The notes under the pieces were generated by a model, which worked only from the letters and a program-made list of their open reading frames with translations, was not told the origin of the DNA and searched no databases. From Verrucomicrobiota bacterium (lineage in GTDB: Bacteria > Verrucomicrobiota > Verrucomicrobiia > Limisphaerales > DSYF01), in NCBI GenBank assembly GCA_025457725.1, contig JALOTU010000063.1:1-8863 (forward strand): 8,863 bases of DNA, read 5' to 3'. Positions 1 to 5,924 of this stretch are shown here, piece after piece. Within the stretch, counting starts at the first letter, position 1, and each line of letters begins with the position of its first letter. The translations under genes and the position numbers were made by a program.

Positions 1-1
1 T

Positions 2-1069
2 CCGCATCAGCTCATCGAGGGCATGGTGATTTCCTGCTACGCCAACGATGTCCACCTGGCCTACATCTACATCCGCGGCGAAATGCCGGAAGGTGCCCGC
101 ATCCTCAACCAGGCCCTCGCCGAGGCGAAGTCGAAGGGCTTTCTCGGAAGGAACATCTGCGGCTCCGGCTACGATCTGGAGATTCATGTTCATCGCGGGG
201 CCGGGGCCTACATCTGCGGCGAGGAAACCGGTCTGATCGAATCGCTGGAGGGCAAACGCCCCTACCCGCGCATCAAGCCGCCCTACTTCCCCGCGGTGCT
301 CGGGCTCTACATGTGCCCGACCATCGTCAACAACGTCGAAACGCTGTGCAACGTGAAGCACATCGTCGAGATGGGCGGCGCCGAGTTCGCCAAACTGGGC
401 ACGCCAAACAACACGGGCACGCGCGTCGTCAGCCTCAGCGGCCAGGTGAAGCGGCCCGGTTATTACGAGATCGAGGTGGGCAAGGCCACGATTGGCGAAC
501 TCATCTTCGACGAACACTTCGGCGGCGGATTGCGGGAGGGACGAAAACTCAAGGCGGTCATTCCCGGCGGTTCCTCCGCCAAGGTCTTCAAGGCGGGCGA
601 GAAGTTCACGCTCAAACGCAAGAACGCCGAGGGCAAGGAGGTCGAGGAACCGGTGGACATGCTCGATCTGCCCTACGATTTCGATTCCCTGATCAAGGCC
701 GGCTCCATGTCCGGGTCCAGCGCCATCATCGTGATGGATGATTCGGTGGACATCGTCGAGGCGCTGGCCAACGTGAGCGAGTTTTACGCGCACGAGAGCT
801 GCGGGCAATGCACGCCCTGCCGGGAAGGCTCGCTCTGGATGAGCAAGGCGCTCCATCGGCTCACCCACGGCGAGGGACGGGAAGCCGACGCCGACTACCT
901 GCTCAAGATCGCCAACAACATCCCCGGCGGCCGGACGATTTGCGCCTTCGGCGAGGCCTGCTCCTGGCCGGTGCAGAGTTTTGTCAACAAGTTCAAGGAC
1001 GAGTTCGTCGCCAAAGGCAGGGCCGACGAGGATCGGCGCGCGAAGGCGGCCGGCGGCAACCAGATCTGA
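2..1069 (+). CDS. nuoF: NADH-quinone oxidoreductase subunit F (partial, 5' end missing)
   Basis: This is the 51-kDa flavoprotein subunit of complex I, which binds NADH and FMN and carries [4Fe-4S] cluster N3 on the cytoplasmic arm. The reading frame is open from base 2 (visible start PHQLIEGMVIS), so the true start and the N-terminal Gly-rich FMN loop lie upstream. The first internal ATG, at 23, is not the start. Visible signatures are GAGAYICGEETGLIES (nt 197-244), close to the family NADH/FMN signature, then SLEGKR and KPPYFP. ESCGQCTPCREG (nt 794-829) supplies three N3 cysteines, and the fourth is in RTICAFGEA (Cys at nt 941-943). One position differs from the usual signature: EETG instead of EETA. 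The end, WPVQSFVNKFKDEF, is typical of the family. nuoG follows after 6 bases. Identity is certain from motifs and neighbours. Confidence 0.97.
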   Translation, partial: PHQLIEGMVISCYANDVHLAYIYIRGEMPEGARILNQALAEAKSKGFLGRNICGSGYDLEIHVHRGAGAYICGEETGLIESLEGKRPYPRIKPPYFPAVLGLYMCPTIVNNVETLCNVKHIVEMGGAEFAKLGTPNNTGTRVVSLSGQVKRPGYYEIEVGKATIGELIFDEHFGGGLREGRKLKAVIPGGSSAKVFKAGEKFTLKRKNAEGKEVEEPVDMLDLPYDFDSLIKAGSMSGSSAIIVMDDSVDIVEALANVSEFYAHESCGQCTPCREGSLWMSKALHRLTHGEGREADADYLLKIANNIPGGRTICAFGEACSWPVQSFVNKFKDEFVAKGRADEDRRAKAAGGNQI

Positions 1070-1075
1070 CCTCCC

Positions 1076-2821
1076 ATGTCTGAGGGAACAACAACGCAAA
1101 CCAGGCCGGCCGCTCCGGCGATGGAAACCATCGCGGTCAAGGTGGACGACAAGGTGGTGTCGGTGCCCAAGCTCTCGCCGGACCACACCGGCAAGCTGGT
1201 GCCCACCACCATGATCCAGGCCTGCTTCGCGGCCGGCACCATGGTGCCGCATTACTGCTATCACCCGAAACTGGCCGTCGCCGGCAACTGCCGCATGTGC
1301 CTGGTGGAATTCGGCACGCCCGCCATGGGCCCGGATCGCAAGCCGATCCTGAATCCCGATGGCTCCGCAGTGGTGCGCAAGGCCCCCCGCCCGGCCATCG
1401 CCTGCGCCACCCCCGTCTCCCCGGGCATGGAAATCTATTCCAACACCCCGTCGGTGCAGCAGATGCGCGAGGGGGTGCTCGAGTCGCTGCTGATCAATCA
1501 TCCGCTGGACTGCCCCATCTGCGACCAGGCGGGCGAGTGCAAACTTCAGGAATACTCCGTGGATTACGGCCAGTCCGCCAGCCGCTTCGTCGAGGCCAAG
1601 GTCCACAAACCCAAACGGATCGATCTCGGTCCGCGGATCGTGCTCGATGCCGAACGCTGCATTCTCTGCTCCCGCTGCATCCGCTTCACCCGGGATGTGG
1701 CCGGCGATGATGCCCTGGGGATCGTCAACCGCGGCAGTTACAACGCGATCTCCACCTTTCCCGGCAAGCCTTTCGACAATAATTACACGCTCAACACGGT
1801 CGATATCTGCCCGGTGGGCGCCCTGACGTCCAAGGATTTCCGCTTCCAGATGCGGGTGTGGTTCCTCAAGGAAACCAAATCGATCTGCACCAGTTGCGCC
1901 ACCGGCTGCAACATCACCGTGGGTTCGCGCGAGAATACGGTGCATCGCTACGAGCCCCGCGACAACGACGCGGTCAACGGCAGCTGGATGTGCGACGCCG
2001 GCCGGCTGAACTACAAATGGATCAATCGTCCGGACCGGCTGCGGTCGGTGCGGGCGGGTTCGGAGGATGTCAGCTGGACGGTCGCCCTGAAGGAAATCGC
2101 GGAAAAGCTCAAGGTGGCCGCGCCGGGCTCGGTGGCCATCATCGCCTCGGCCCGGCAGTCCAACGAGGAGCTGTATCTGCTCCGCAAGCTCGCGGATCAT
2201 GTCCAGGCCATCACGGACGTGGTGCGCCGGGAGGGCGAGGCCGATGCGCTGCTGGTCAACGCCGACAAAAACCCCAACACCACCGGAGCGCGTCTCACCG
2301 GGATGTGCTTCACGGAAGTGGGGATCAATCTGGCCAAGATCGCCGACGGCATCGACCGGGGCACCATCAAGACGCTGATGGTGTTCGGCGAGAACATGGT
2401 GAAGGGCGCTGTCAGCATCGGGGAATTATCCGCCACCGAGATCACCACCGAAGCGGTGGAAAAGCACGGTCTGGGACCGGACCTGCTCGCCAAGCTCGAC
2501 AACTTCATTGTCAGCGACATTTTGCCCAATGACACCACCCGGCTGGCGCATTATCTCCTGCCGGGCTGCGCGCACGTCGAGAAACGCGGCACCTTCACGA
2601 ACGCCAAGGGCCGGGTGCAGAAGTTCACCAAGGCCATCGAACCGCCCGGGGACGCCCGGCCCGAGTGGGAATTCCTGCATGAGCTGGTTCAGGAGGTGGT
2701 GGGACGCGACGGGATCCGGACCCTCGAGGGATTGTTCAACCGGATGGCCAGTGAAGTCCCGGCCTTCCGGGGATTGACCTGGGCGGGATTGGGACACACC
2801 GGCATGACCGTGGAGACCTAG
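1076..2821 (+). CDS. nuoG: NADH-quinone oxidoreductase subunit G, short form with N7 ligands
   Basis: This is the 75-kDa-type iron-sulfur subunit, which carries electrons from NuoF towards NuoI. The 581 residues contain, in order: a [2Fe-2S] domain (N1b; Cys61, Cys72, Cys75, Cys110, with an insertion of roughly 20 residues before the last Cys); the His-Cys3 N5 site (His142, Cys146, Cys149, Cys155 in NHPLDCPICDQAGEC); N4 (Cys195, Cys198, Cys201 and Cys245 in CPVGAL); then a molybdopterin-oxidoreductase-like domain opening with C-x2-C-x3-C-x27-C (Cys271, 274, 278, 306), the spacing of E. coli cluster N7. The C-terminal part is short compared with E. coli NuoG (about 900 residues), but it keeps the GTFTNAKGRVQ and PPGDARPEWEFL segments. 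The ATG at 1076 is preferred because it lies 6 bases after nuoF; ATG 1121 (Met16) is an alternative. No clear Shine-Dalgarno sequence is seen, so translational coupling to nuoF is likely. Confidence 0.97.
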   Translation: MSEGTTTQTRPAAPAMETIAVKVDDKVVSVPKLSPDHTGKLVPTTMIQACFAAGTMVPHYCYHPKLAVAGNCRMCLVEFGTPAMGPDRKPILNPDGSAVVRKAPRPAIACATPVSPGMEIYSNTPSVQQMREGVLESLLINHPLDCPICDQAGECKLQEYSVDYGQSASRFVEAKVHKPKRIDLGPRIVLDAERCILCSRCIRFTRDVAGDDALGIVNRGSYNAISTFPGKPFDNNYTLNTVDICPVGALTSKDFRFQMRVWFLKETKSICTSCATGCNITVGSRENTVHRYEPRDNDAVNGSWMCDAGRLNYKWINRPDRLRSVRAGSEDVSWTVALKEIAEKLKVAAPGSVAIIASARQSNEELYLLRKLADHVQAITDVVRREGEADALLVNADKNPNTTGARLTGMCFTEVGINLAKIADGIDRGTIKTLMVFGENMVKGAVSIGELSATEITTEAVEKHGLGPDLLAKLDNFIVSDILPNDTTRLAHYLLPGCAHVEKRGTFTNAKGRVQKFTKAIEPPGDARPEWEFLHELVQEVVGRDGIRTLEGLFNRMASEVPAFRGLTWAGLGHTGMTVET

Positions 2822-2824
2822 ACC

Positions 2825-3919
2825 ATGATGGATTGGATCAACAATCTCAGCGAGCCCACGCAATTCGTGCTGTTCAGCAGCCTGAAGATCCTGGGCGTCT
2901 TTTCCATCCTGATGTTCATCGTGGCCTATTCGGTGTGGGTGGAACGCAAGGTGGCGGCGGCCATCCAGGGTCGGATCGGACCCAATCGCGCGGGCATTTT
3001 CGGCCTGCTGCAGCCGGCCGCCGACGCGGTCAAGGCGTTCCTGAAGGAGGATTTCACGCCGGCCCATGTCCGGAAGGTCTGGTACTGGCTCGCCCCGGCT
3101 GTGGTCATGATCCCGGCACTGCTCACCTCGGCGGTCATCCCGTTCGGCTCCCGGATCGGGGAACAGCGGATGGTCATCGCCGACCTCAATGTGGGGGTGC
3201 TCTACACGTTCGGCATCGTGTCCCTCGGCGTCTACGGCATCGTGCTGGCCGGCTACGCCGCCAATTCCAAGTATCCCTTCCTTGGCGGCATCCGGTCCAG
3301 CGCCCAGATGATCTCCTACGAGATCGCCATGGGCATGTCAGTCATCCCGCTCTTCCTGTGGGTGGGTGAATTGAATCTCAGCCAGATCATCGGCACGCAG
3401 GTCGGCTTCGTCGCCTGGTTGCCGGAGGCGTTGGGGAAGGTGCGCCCGCCCAACTGGCTGGTCTTCCAATCTCCGATGCTGGCGCTGTCGTTCTTCATCT
3501 TCCTGGCCGCCGCGTTCGCCGAAACCAACCGGCTCCCCTTCGACATGCCTGAAGCCGAGCAGGAGCTCGCAGGCGGCTACAACGTGGAGTACAGCTCCAT
3601 GAAGTTTGCCATGTTTTTCATGGCGGAATACGCCAACATGGTCGCGGCGTCGGCCATGATGGTCACCCTGTTCTTCGGCGGCTGGACGCTGCCCTGGTTC
3701 GGGCTCGATCAACCCGCCACCACGATCATCGGCGGGTTGCTCCACATCGGCATCTTTGTGGGCAAGATGCTGTGTTTTGTGTTCCTGATCATCTGGGTGC
3801 GCTGGATGTGGCCGCGGTTCCGGTACGATCAATTGATGGATCTGGGCTGGCGCCGCTTCCTCCCGCTGGCCCTGGCAAACATCGTCGTCACCGCCCTGTG
3901 GCTGTGGTTGCGGGCGTGA
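2825..3919 (+). CDS. nuoH: NADH-quinone oxidoreductase subunit H (quinone-site membrane subunit)
   Basis: This is the ND1-like integral membrane subunit. It forms the quinone cavity with NuoB/NuoD and links the redox arm to the proton-pumping arm. Its 364 residues are slightly longer than E. coli NuoH. Visible family motifs are VERKVAAAIQGRIGPNR (residues 39-55) and GLLQPAADAVKAFLKED (60-76), which together cover the first conserved region, then the ND1 signature PFDMPEAEQELAGG (from residue 238) in the loop lining the quinone chamber. Several long hydrophobic helices follow the family pattern, including the first near residues 13-38 and the last at the C-terminus (LALANIVVTALWLWLRA). GGAG at 2812-2815 lies 9 bases before ATG 2825; the following ATG at 2828 is also possible. 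It starts 3 bases after nuoG. Unlike most nuo operons, nuoI does not follow directly: about 900 bases of repeat and transposase DNA intervene. Confidence 0.97.
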   Translation: MMDWINNLSEPTQFVLFSSLKILGVFSILMFIVAYSVWVERKVAAAIQGRIGPNRAGIFGLLQPAADAVKAFLKEDFTPAHVRKVWYWLAPAVVMIPALLTSAVIPFGSRIGEQRMVIADLNVGVLYTFGIVSLGVYGIVLAGYAANSKYPFLGGIRSSAQMISYEIAMGMSVIPLFLWVGELNLSQIIGTQVGFVAWLPEALGKVRPPNWLVFQSPMLALSFFIFLAAAFAETNRLPFDMPEAEQELAGGYNVEYSSMKFAMFFMAEYANMVAASAMMVTLFFGGWTLPWFGLDQPATTIIGGLLHIGIFVGKMLCFVFLIIWVRWMWPRFRYDQLMDLGWRRFLPLALANIVVTALWLWLRA

Positions 3920-3998
3920 GGAATTGCCGGGAGCCCGAACTCCGCCGGGGGGGTGCAGGGAGACGGCGTGCAGGCGCCAGCCGGATTGGAACGAGGCT

Positions 3999-4066
3999 TG
4001 AATTAGCACCCGGCTTTAGCCGGGTGATGAGGGGCGACGAACGGGTTTTAGCCGTTTCAACGGCTG
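3999..4066 (+). repeat. REP-like two-hairpin palindromic unit, copy 1 (left flank of RAYT)
   Basis: This 68-base unit has two hairpins. Hairpin 1 is a perfect 8-bp stem, CACCCGGC (4007-4014) with GCCGGGTG (4019-4026), closed by a TTTA loop. Hairpin 2 is AGCCGTT/AACGGCT at 4050-4065 with a minimal TC (or TTCA) loop. The tetranucleotide TTAG stands directly before hairpin 1 (4003-4006) and again at the foot of hairpin 2 (4048-4051), as GTAG/GGAG does in enterobacterial REPs. It matches copy 3 (4705-4772) at 63 of 68 bases by my hand count, with no gaps. There is no T-run after either stem, so a classical intrinsic terminator is unlikely. The 79 bases between nuoH and this unit (3920-3998) show no gene or recognisable site. 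Confidence 0.85.
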
Positions 4067-4081
4067 GTGAGGGATAAACGA

Positions 4082-4093
4082 TCTTTCGAAAGA
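4082..4093. promoter_or_regulatory. 12-bp perfect palindrome overlapping the RAYT ribosome binding site
   Basis: TCTTTCGAAAGA is a perfect palindrome lying between REP copy 1 and the transposase start. Its right end overlaps the likely Shine-Dalgarno stretch AGAAGGGA (4091-4098), which precedes ATG 4101. The position suits a protein-binding operator or a small RNA structure that dampens translation, but either role is inferred. A 12-base palindrome can also arise by chance. Confidence 0.35.
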
Positions 4094-4100
4094 AGGGAAA

Positions 4101-4553
4101 ATGGGGTTGCATTCGTATTCACGATGCTGGTTGCACATCACCTGGGCGACGTTAAATCGTCAGCCCCTGCTCTCTCCAGAGGCGGCGGCGCAGGTGTCGC
4201 GGTTCTTGTCCGACTACGCGAGGGAAATGCCGGTCCACATGCGGATCAATTTCGTGAACGCGGACCATGTGCATGTCCTGCTCGATTTGCCGGCGACCCG
4301 GCGATTGGATGAAGCCGTTCAACTGCTGAAGGGCGGTTCATCGCACTGGATCAATGAGCGCAATTTGGTGCCGGGAAAATTCGGCTGGCAACGCGGATAC
4401 GGAGCCTTCTCCGTTTCTCACTCGGCAATGGCGCAGGTCACGGCCTACATTGCAGGGCAGGAAGAGCATCACCGGAAGCGTTCGTTCGCCGAGGAACTGC
4501 GGATCTTTGTGGAGAAGCATGGATTGGTGTGGCGGCCGGGGGAAAACCGTTGA
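4101..4553 (+). CDS. REP-associated tyrosine transposase (IS200-like, Y1/HUH family)
   Basis: This 150-residue single-strand DNA nuclease belongs to the Y1_Tnp/TnpA_REP group. The HUH metal-binding motif is NADHVHVLLDLP (His56 and His58). The likely catalytic tyrosine is Tyr116 in AYIAGQEEHH, followed by SFAEELRIF, the typical tail of this group. The N-terminal LHITWATLNRQPLL and the central GWQRGYGAFSVS also fit the family. Such proteins cut and join one DNA strand at palindromic REP sequences via a 5'-phosphotyrosine. The length is full, with no frameshift and all catalytic residues present, so it looks intact. AGAAGGGA at 4091-4098 serves ATG 4101. It lies between two inverted palindromic units (copies 1 and 2), the REPtron layout, in the same direction as nuo. 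The TGA stop (4551-4553) falls in the apex of a palindrome hairpin. It could instead be called a generic IS200-like transposase, but no accessory tnpB is present. Confidence 0.9.
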   Translation: MGLHSYSRCWLHITWATLNRQPLLSPEAAAQVSRFLSDYAREMPVHMRINFVNADHVHVLLDLPATRRLDEAVQLLKGGSSHWINERNLVPGKFGWQRGYGAFSVSHSAMAQVTAYIAGQEEHHRKRSFAEELRIFVEKHGLVWRPGENR

Positions 4554-4607
4554 AACGGTTGGAACCGCGGCGGCACGGGTTTCACCCGGCTGAAGCCGGG
4601 TGCTAAT
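4545..4607 (-). repeat. REP-like two-hairpin palindromic unit, copy 2 (inverted, right flank of RAYT)
   Basis: Read on the - strand, this unit has the same order as copy 1: TTAG (complement of CTAA, 4603-4606), hairpin 1 (CACCCGGC 4583-4590, GCCGGGTG 4595-4602, loop TGAA as written on the + strand), a 24-base spacer, then hairpin 2 (AACCGTT/AACGGTT, 4545-4560). The hairpins and the TTAG foot of hairpin 1 are conserved with copies 1 and 3, but the spacer has diverged and hairpin 2 lacks its own TTAG. It overlaps the last three codons of the transposase, so coding sequence and palindrome share bases. With copy 1 it forms the inverted pair that brackets the transposase gene. Confidence 0.8.
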
Positions 4608-4704
4608 GCTGAAGCCGAGGGCGTGGATGATGAAGCGGACGCGCATGGACGAACGCCATGACCGCCAACTTGAGTTGTGTCGTTCCGATTAGCAGCGCTC
4701 GCCG
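4608..4704. other. Spacer between palindrome copies 2 and 3, with one very short reading frame
   Basis: These 97 bases hold no recognisable gene. A 21-codon frame from ATG 4627 to TAG 4690-4692 (peptide beginning MMKRTRMDERHDRQ) is too short to assign and has no clear ribosome binding site. Its stop, ATTAG, is again followed by GCA as in the REP units (ATTAGCA at 4688-4694), which may be a trace of a decayed copy or chance. I see no convincing promoter in this stretch. Confidence 0.4.
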
Positions 4705-4772
4705 TGAATTAGCACCCGGCTTGAGCCGGGTGACTGGGGGCGGCGAACGGGTTTTAGCCGTTTCAACGGCTG
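4705..4772 (+). repeat. REP-like two-hairpin palindromic unit, copy 3 (direct repeat of copy 1)
   Basis: This unit has the same architecture as copy 1: TTAG at 4709-4712, hairpin 1 at 4713-4732 (loop TTGA), TTAG at 4754-4757, and hairpin 2 at 4756-4771 (stem identical to copy 1). It differs from copy 1 at 5 of 68 positions, one in the hairpin-1 loop and four in the inter-hairpin spacer. It lies 46 bases ahead of nuoI. The 706-base distance to copy 1 equals the span that recombination between the two would delete. The 45 bases from here to nuoI (4773-4817) show no strong Shine-Dalgarno sequence or promoter. Confidence 0.85.
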
Positions 4773-4817
4773 ATCCACGCGTTCACAGGCGAAATGGTTG
4801 GATGGATTGAACAGTGA

Positions 4818-5360
4818 ATGATTGTTGAACGTAAAAAACTGAATCTCTGGGAACGCCTCTACCTGCCGGCGATCATCGGCGGGTTCAAGGTGACGCTGCG
4901 ACTTTTCTTCGCCCGGAAGGTCACGATGCAGTATCCCGAGCAGCGATGGTCGGTTCCGGACGGTTATCGCGGTGCGCCCTACCTGGTCAAGGATCAGGAC
5001 GGCAACACCAAGTGCGTCTCCTGCCAGCTCTGCGAGTTCGTGTGCCCGCCCAAGGCGATTAAAATCATCCCGCCCGGACCGGCCGGGCAACTGGCGGACC
5101 GGCCCAATGCGGAGAAAATGCCGCAGGAATTCGAGATCAACATGCTGCGATGCATCTTCTGCGGCTACTGCCAGGAGGTGTGCCCGGAGGAAGCCATCTT
5201 CCTGCTGAAGGATTGGTCGCACATCGGCACGAACCGCAAGGAAATGGTCTACAACAAGGAAAAACTGCTGGCGCTCGGCGGAACGCATGGCGGGATCCAA
5301 AAGTGGAGGCACAAACAGGAGGAGACCGTGGAGCAGGAGAATTTCCCGGTCAAACCGTGA
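4818..5360 (+). CDS. nuoI: NADH-quinone oxidoreductase subunit I (8Fe ferredoxin-like)
   Basis: This is the TYKY-type subunit carrying clusters N6a and N6b, which relay electrons from NuoG towards N2 in NuoB. The 180 residues are normal for the family. The N-terminal WERLYLPAIIGGFKVTLRLFF is the amphipathic anchoring helix. Two ferredoxin motifs follow: CVSCQLCEFVCP (Cys66, 69, 72, 76) and CIFCGYCQEVCP (Cys112, 115, 118, 122). All eight ligands are present. The C-terminal VYNKEKLLALGG is also characteristic. The start at ATG 4818 agrees with the family N-terminus. Upstream there is only a weak GGA (4804-4806), so initiation looks poor for a gene cut off from its usual upstream partner. The gene lies directly behind the REP/RAYT island. 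Its stop overlaps the nuoJ start (TGATG). Confidence 0.97.
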   Translation: MIVERKKLNLWERLYLPAIIGGFKVTLRLFFARKVTMQYPEQRWSVPDGYRGAPYLVKDQDGNTKCVSCQLCEFVCPPKAIKIIPPGPAGQLADRPNAEKMPQEFEINMLRCIFCGYCQEVCPEEAIFLLKDWSHIGTNRKEMVYNKEKLLALGGTHGGIQKWRHKQEETVEQENFPVKP

Positions 5361-5869
5361 TGATGAACATGGAAACCGTGCTCTTCTACCTCTTCGCCGC
5401 CATCGCGGTGCTCAGCGCCCTGCTGGTGGTCGCCAATCCCTTCAGCCGGAATCCGGTGACGAGCGCGATGTTCCTGGTGCTGACCATGGCTTCGCTGGCG
5501 GGGCTGTTCGTTTTACTGCACGCCTTCTTCCTCGCCGCCGCCCAGATCCTGGTTTACGCGGGCGCGGTCATGGTCCTGTTCCTCTTCGTCATCATGCTGC
5601 TGGACCTGAAGGCGGAGGAACGCCGCCGCATTCACTTCACCGGTGTCGCCGCCGGGATCGTCTCGGTGGGAACCATCCTGGCGATCTTCCTCACCCGCTT
5701 GGGCGCGTCCAGCGTGAGTGGTCCGAAGGACCCGGTGTTGGAGGGGCAAACGCGAGACCTGGGACGCCTGTTGTTCGAGGGCTACCTGCTGCCGCTGGAG
5801 ATCGTGGGCGTGCTGCTGCTGGTCGCCATGGTGGGCGTGGTGCTGTTGAGCAAAAAGGAATTGAAATGA
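5360..5869 (+). CDS. nuoJ: NADH-quinone oxidoreductase subunit J (ND6-like membrane subunit)
   Basis: This small integral membrane subunit sits between NuoH and NuoK in the proton-translocating arm. The 169 residues have about five hydrophobic segments, and the ND6-type core AAAQILVYAGAVMVLFLF is followed by VIMLLDL. That core contains the conserved Tyr/Gly region of TM3, where a pi-bulge transition is described in the family. The frame stays open upstream inside nuoI, but the hydrophobic protein begins at MMNMETVLFYLF. ATG 5360 shares its A with the nuoI stop (TGATG), which suggests translational coupling. ATG 5363 and ATG 5369 are alternative starts, and no close Shine-Dalgarno sequence separates them. 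It ends ATGA at 5866-5869, followed at once by the strong AGGAGG discussed for the nuoK leader. Confidence 0.95.
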   Translation: MMNMETVLFYLFAAIAVLSALLVVANPFSRNPVTSAMFLVLTMASLAGLFVLLHAFFLAAAQILVYAGAVMVLFLFVIMLLDLKAEERRRIHFTGVAAGIVSVGTILAIFLTRLGASSVSGPKDPVLEGQTRDLGRLLFEGYLLPLEIVGVLLLVAMVGVVLLSKKELK

Positions 5870-5874
5870 GGAGG
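5869..5874 (+). promoter_or_regulatory. Perfect Shine-Dalgarno AGGAGG far upstream of nuoK
   Basis: AGGAGG begins at the last base of the nuoJ stop. It is 50 bases before ATG 5925 of nuoK, too far to serve it directly, and it is correctly spaced only for GTG 5884 of the mini reading frame. No purine-rich site lies next to the nuoK start. Confidence 0.5.
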
Positions 5875-5898
5875 AACCCCACGGTGGCAACAGTGAAC

Positions 5899-5923
5899 CG
5901 ATTCAACAGCCAGACGATTCAAC
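5899..5923 (+). repeat. Short direct repeat CGATTCAAC x2
   Basis: CGATTCAAC occurs at 5899-5907 and 5915-5923, directly before nuoK. Just upstream, AACAGTGAA (5889-5897) also occurs before nuoI (4810-4818). This suggests a shared intergenic filler or repeat sequence placed at gene junctions. Its role is unknown. Confidence 0.4.
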
Positions 5924-5924
5924 C

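Noticed and set aside
3338..4009. Open frame on the - strand opposite the nuoH 3' half and into the intergenic region
   Set aside because: It is His/Gln/Pro-rich shadow translation with no recognisable domain, overlapping the conserved NuoH signature region.
4007..4026. Hairpin 1 as an intrinsic terminator after nuoH
   Set aside because: The stem is strong, but no U-run follows. The same stem occurs three times in the two-hairpin unit with a TTAG foot, including an inverted copy, which fits a REP element better.
3985..4689. Possible outer inverted repeat ATTGGAACGA (3985-3994) / TCGTTCCGAT (4680-4689) marking element ends
   Set aside because: Only 9 of 10 bases match, the flanks do not extend the match, and the right arm lies inside copy 3's border. 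This is within chance for sequence of this size, and RAYTs are not known to use such terminal repeats.
4627..4692. 21-codon frame between palindrome copies 2 and 3 as a real gene
   Set aside because: It is too short, has no ribosome binding site, and the peptide is unrecognised. It is recorded only as part of the spacer description.
3920..4817. CRISPR array or toxin-antitoxin pair in the nuoH-nuoI gap
   Set aside because: The repeats are palindromic, irregularly spaced and in both orientations, without unique spacers of constant length. The only gene there is a clear HUH transposase.
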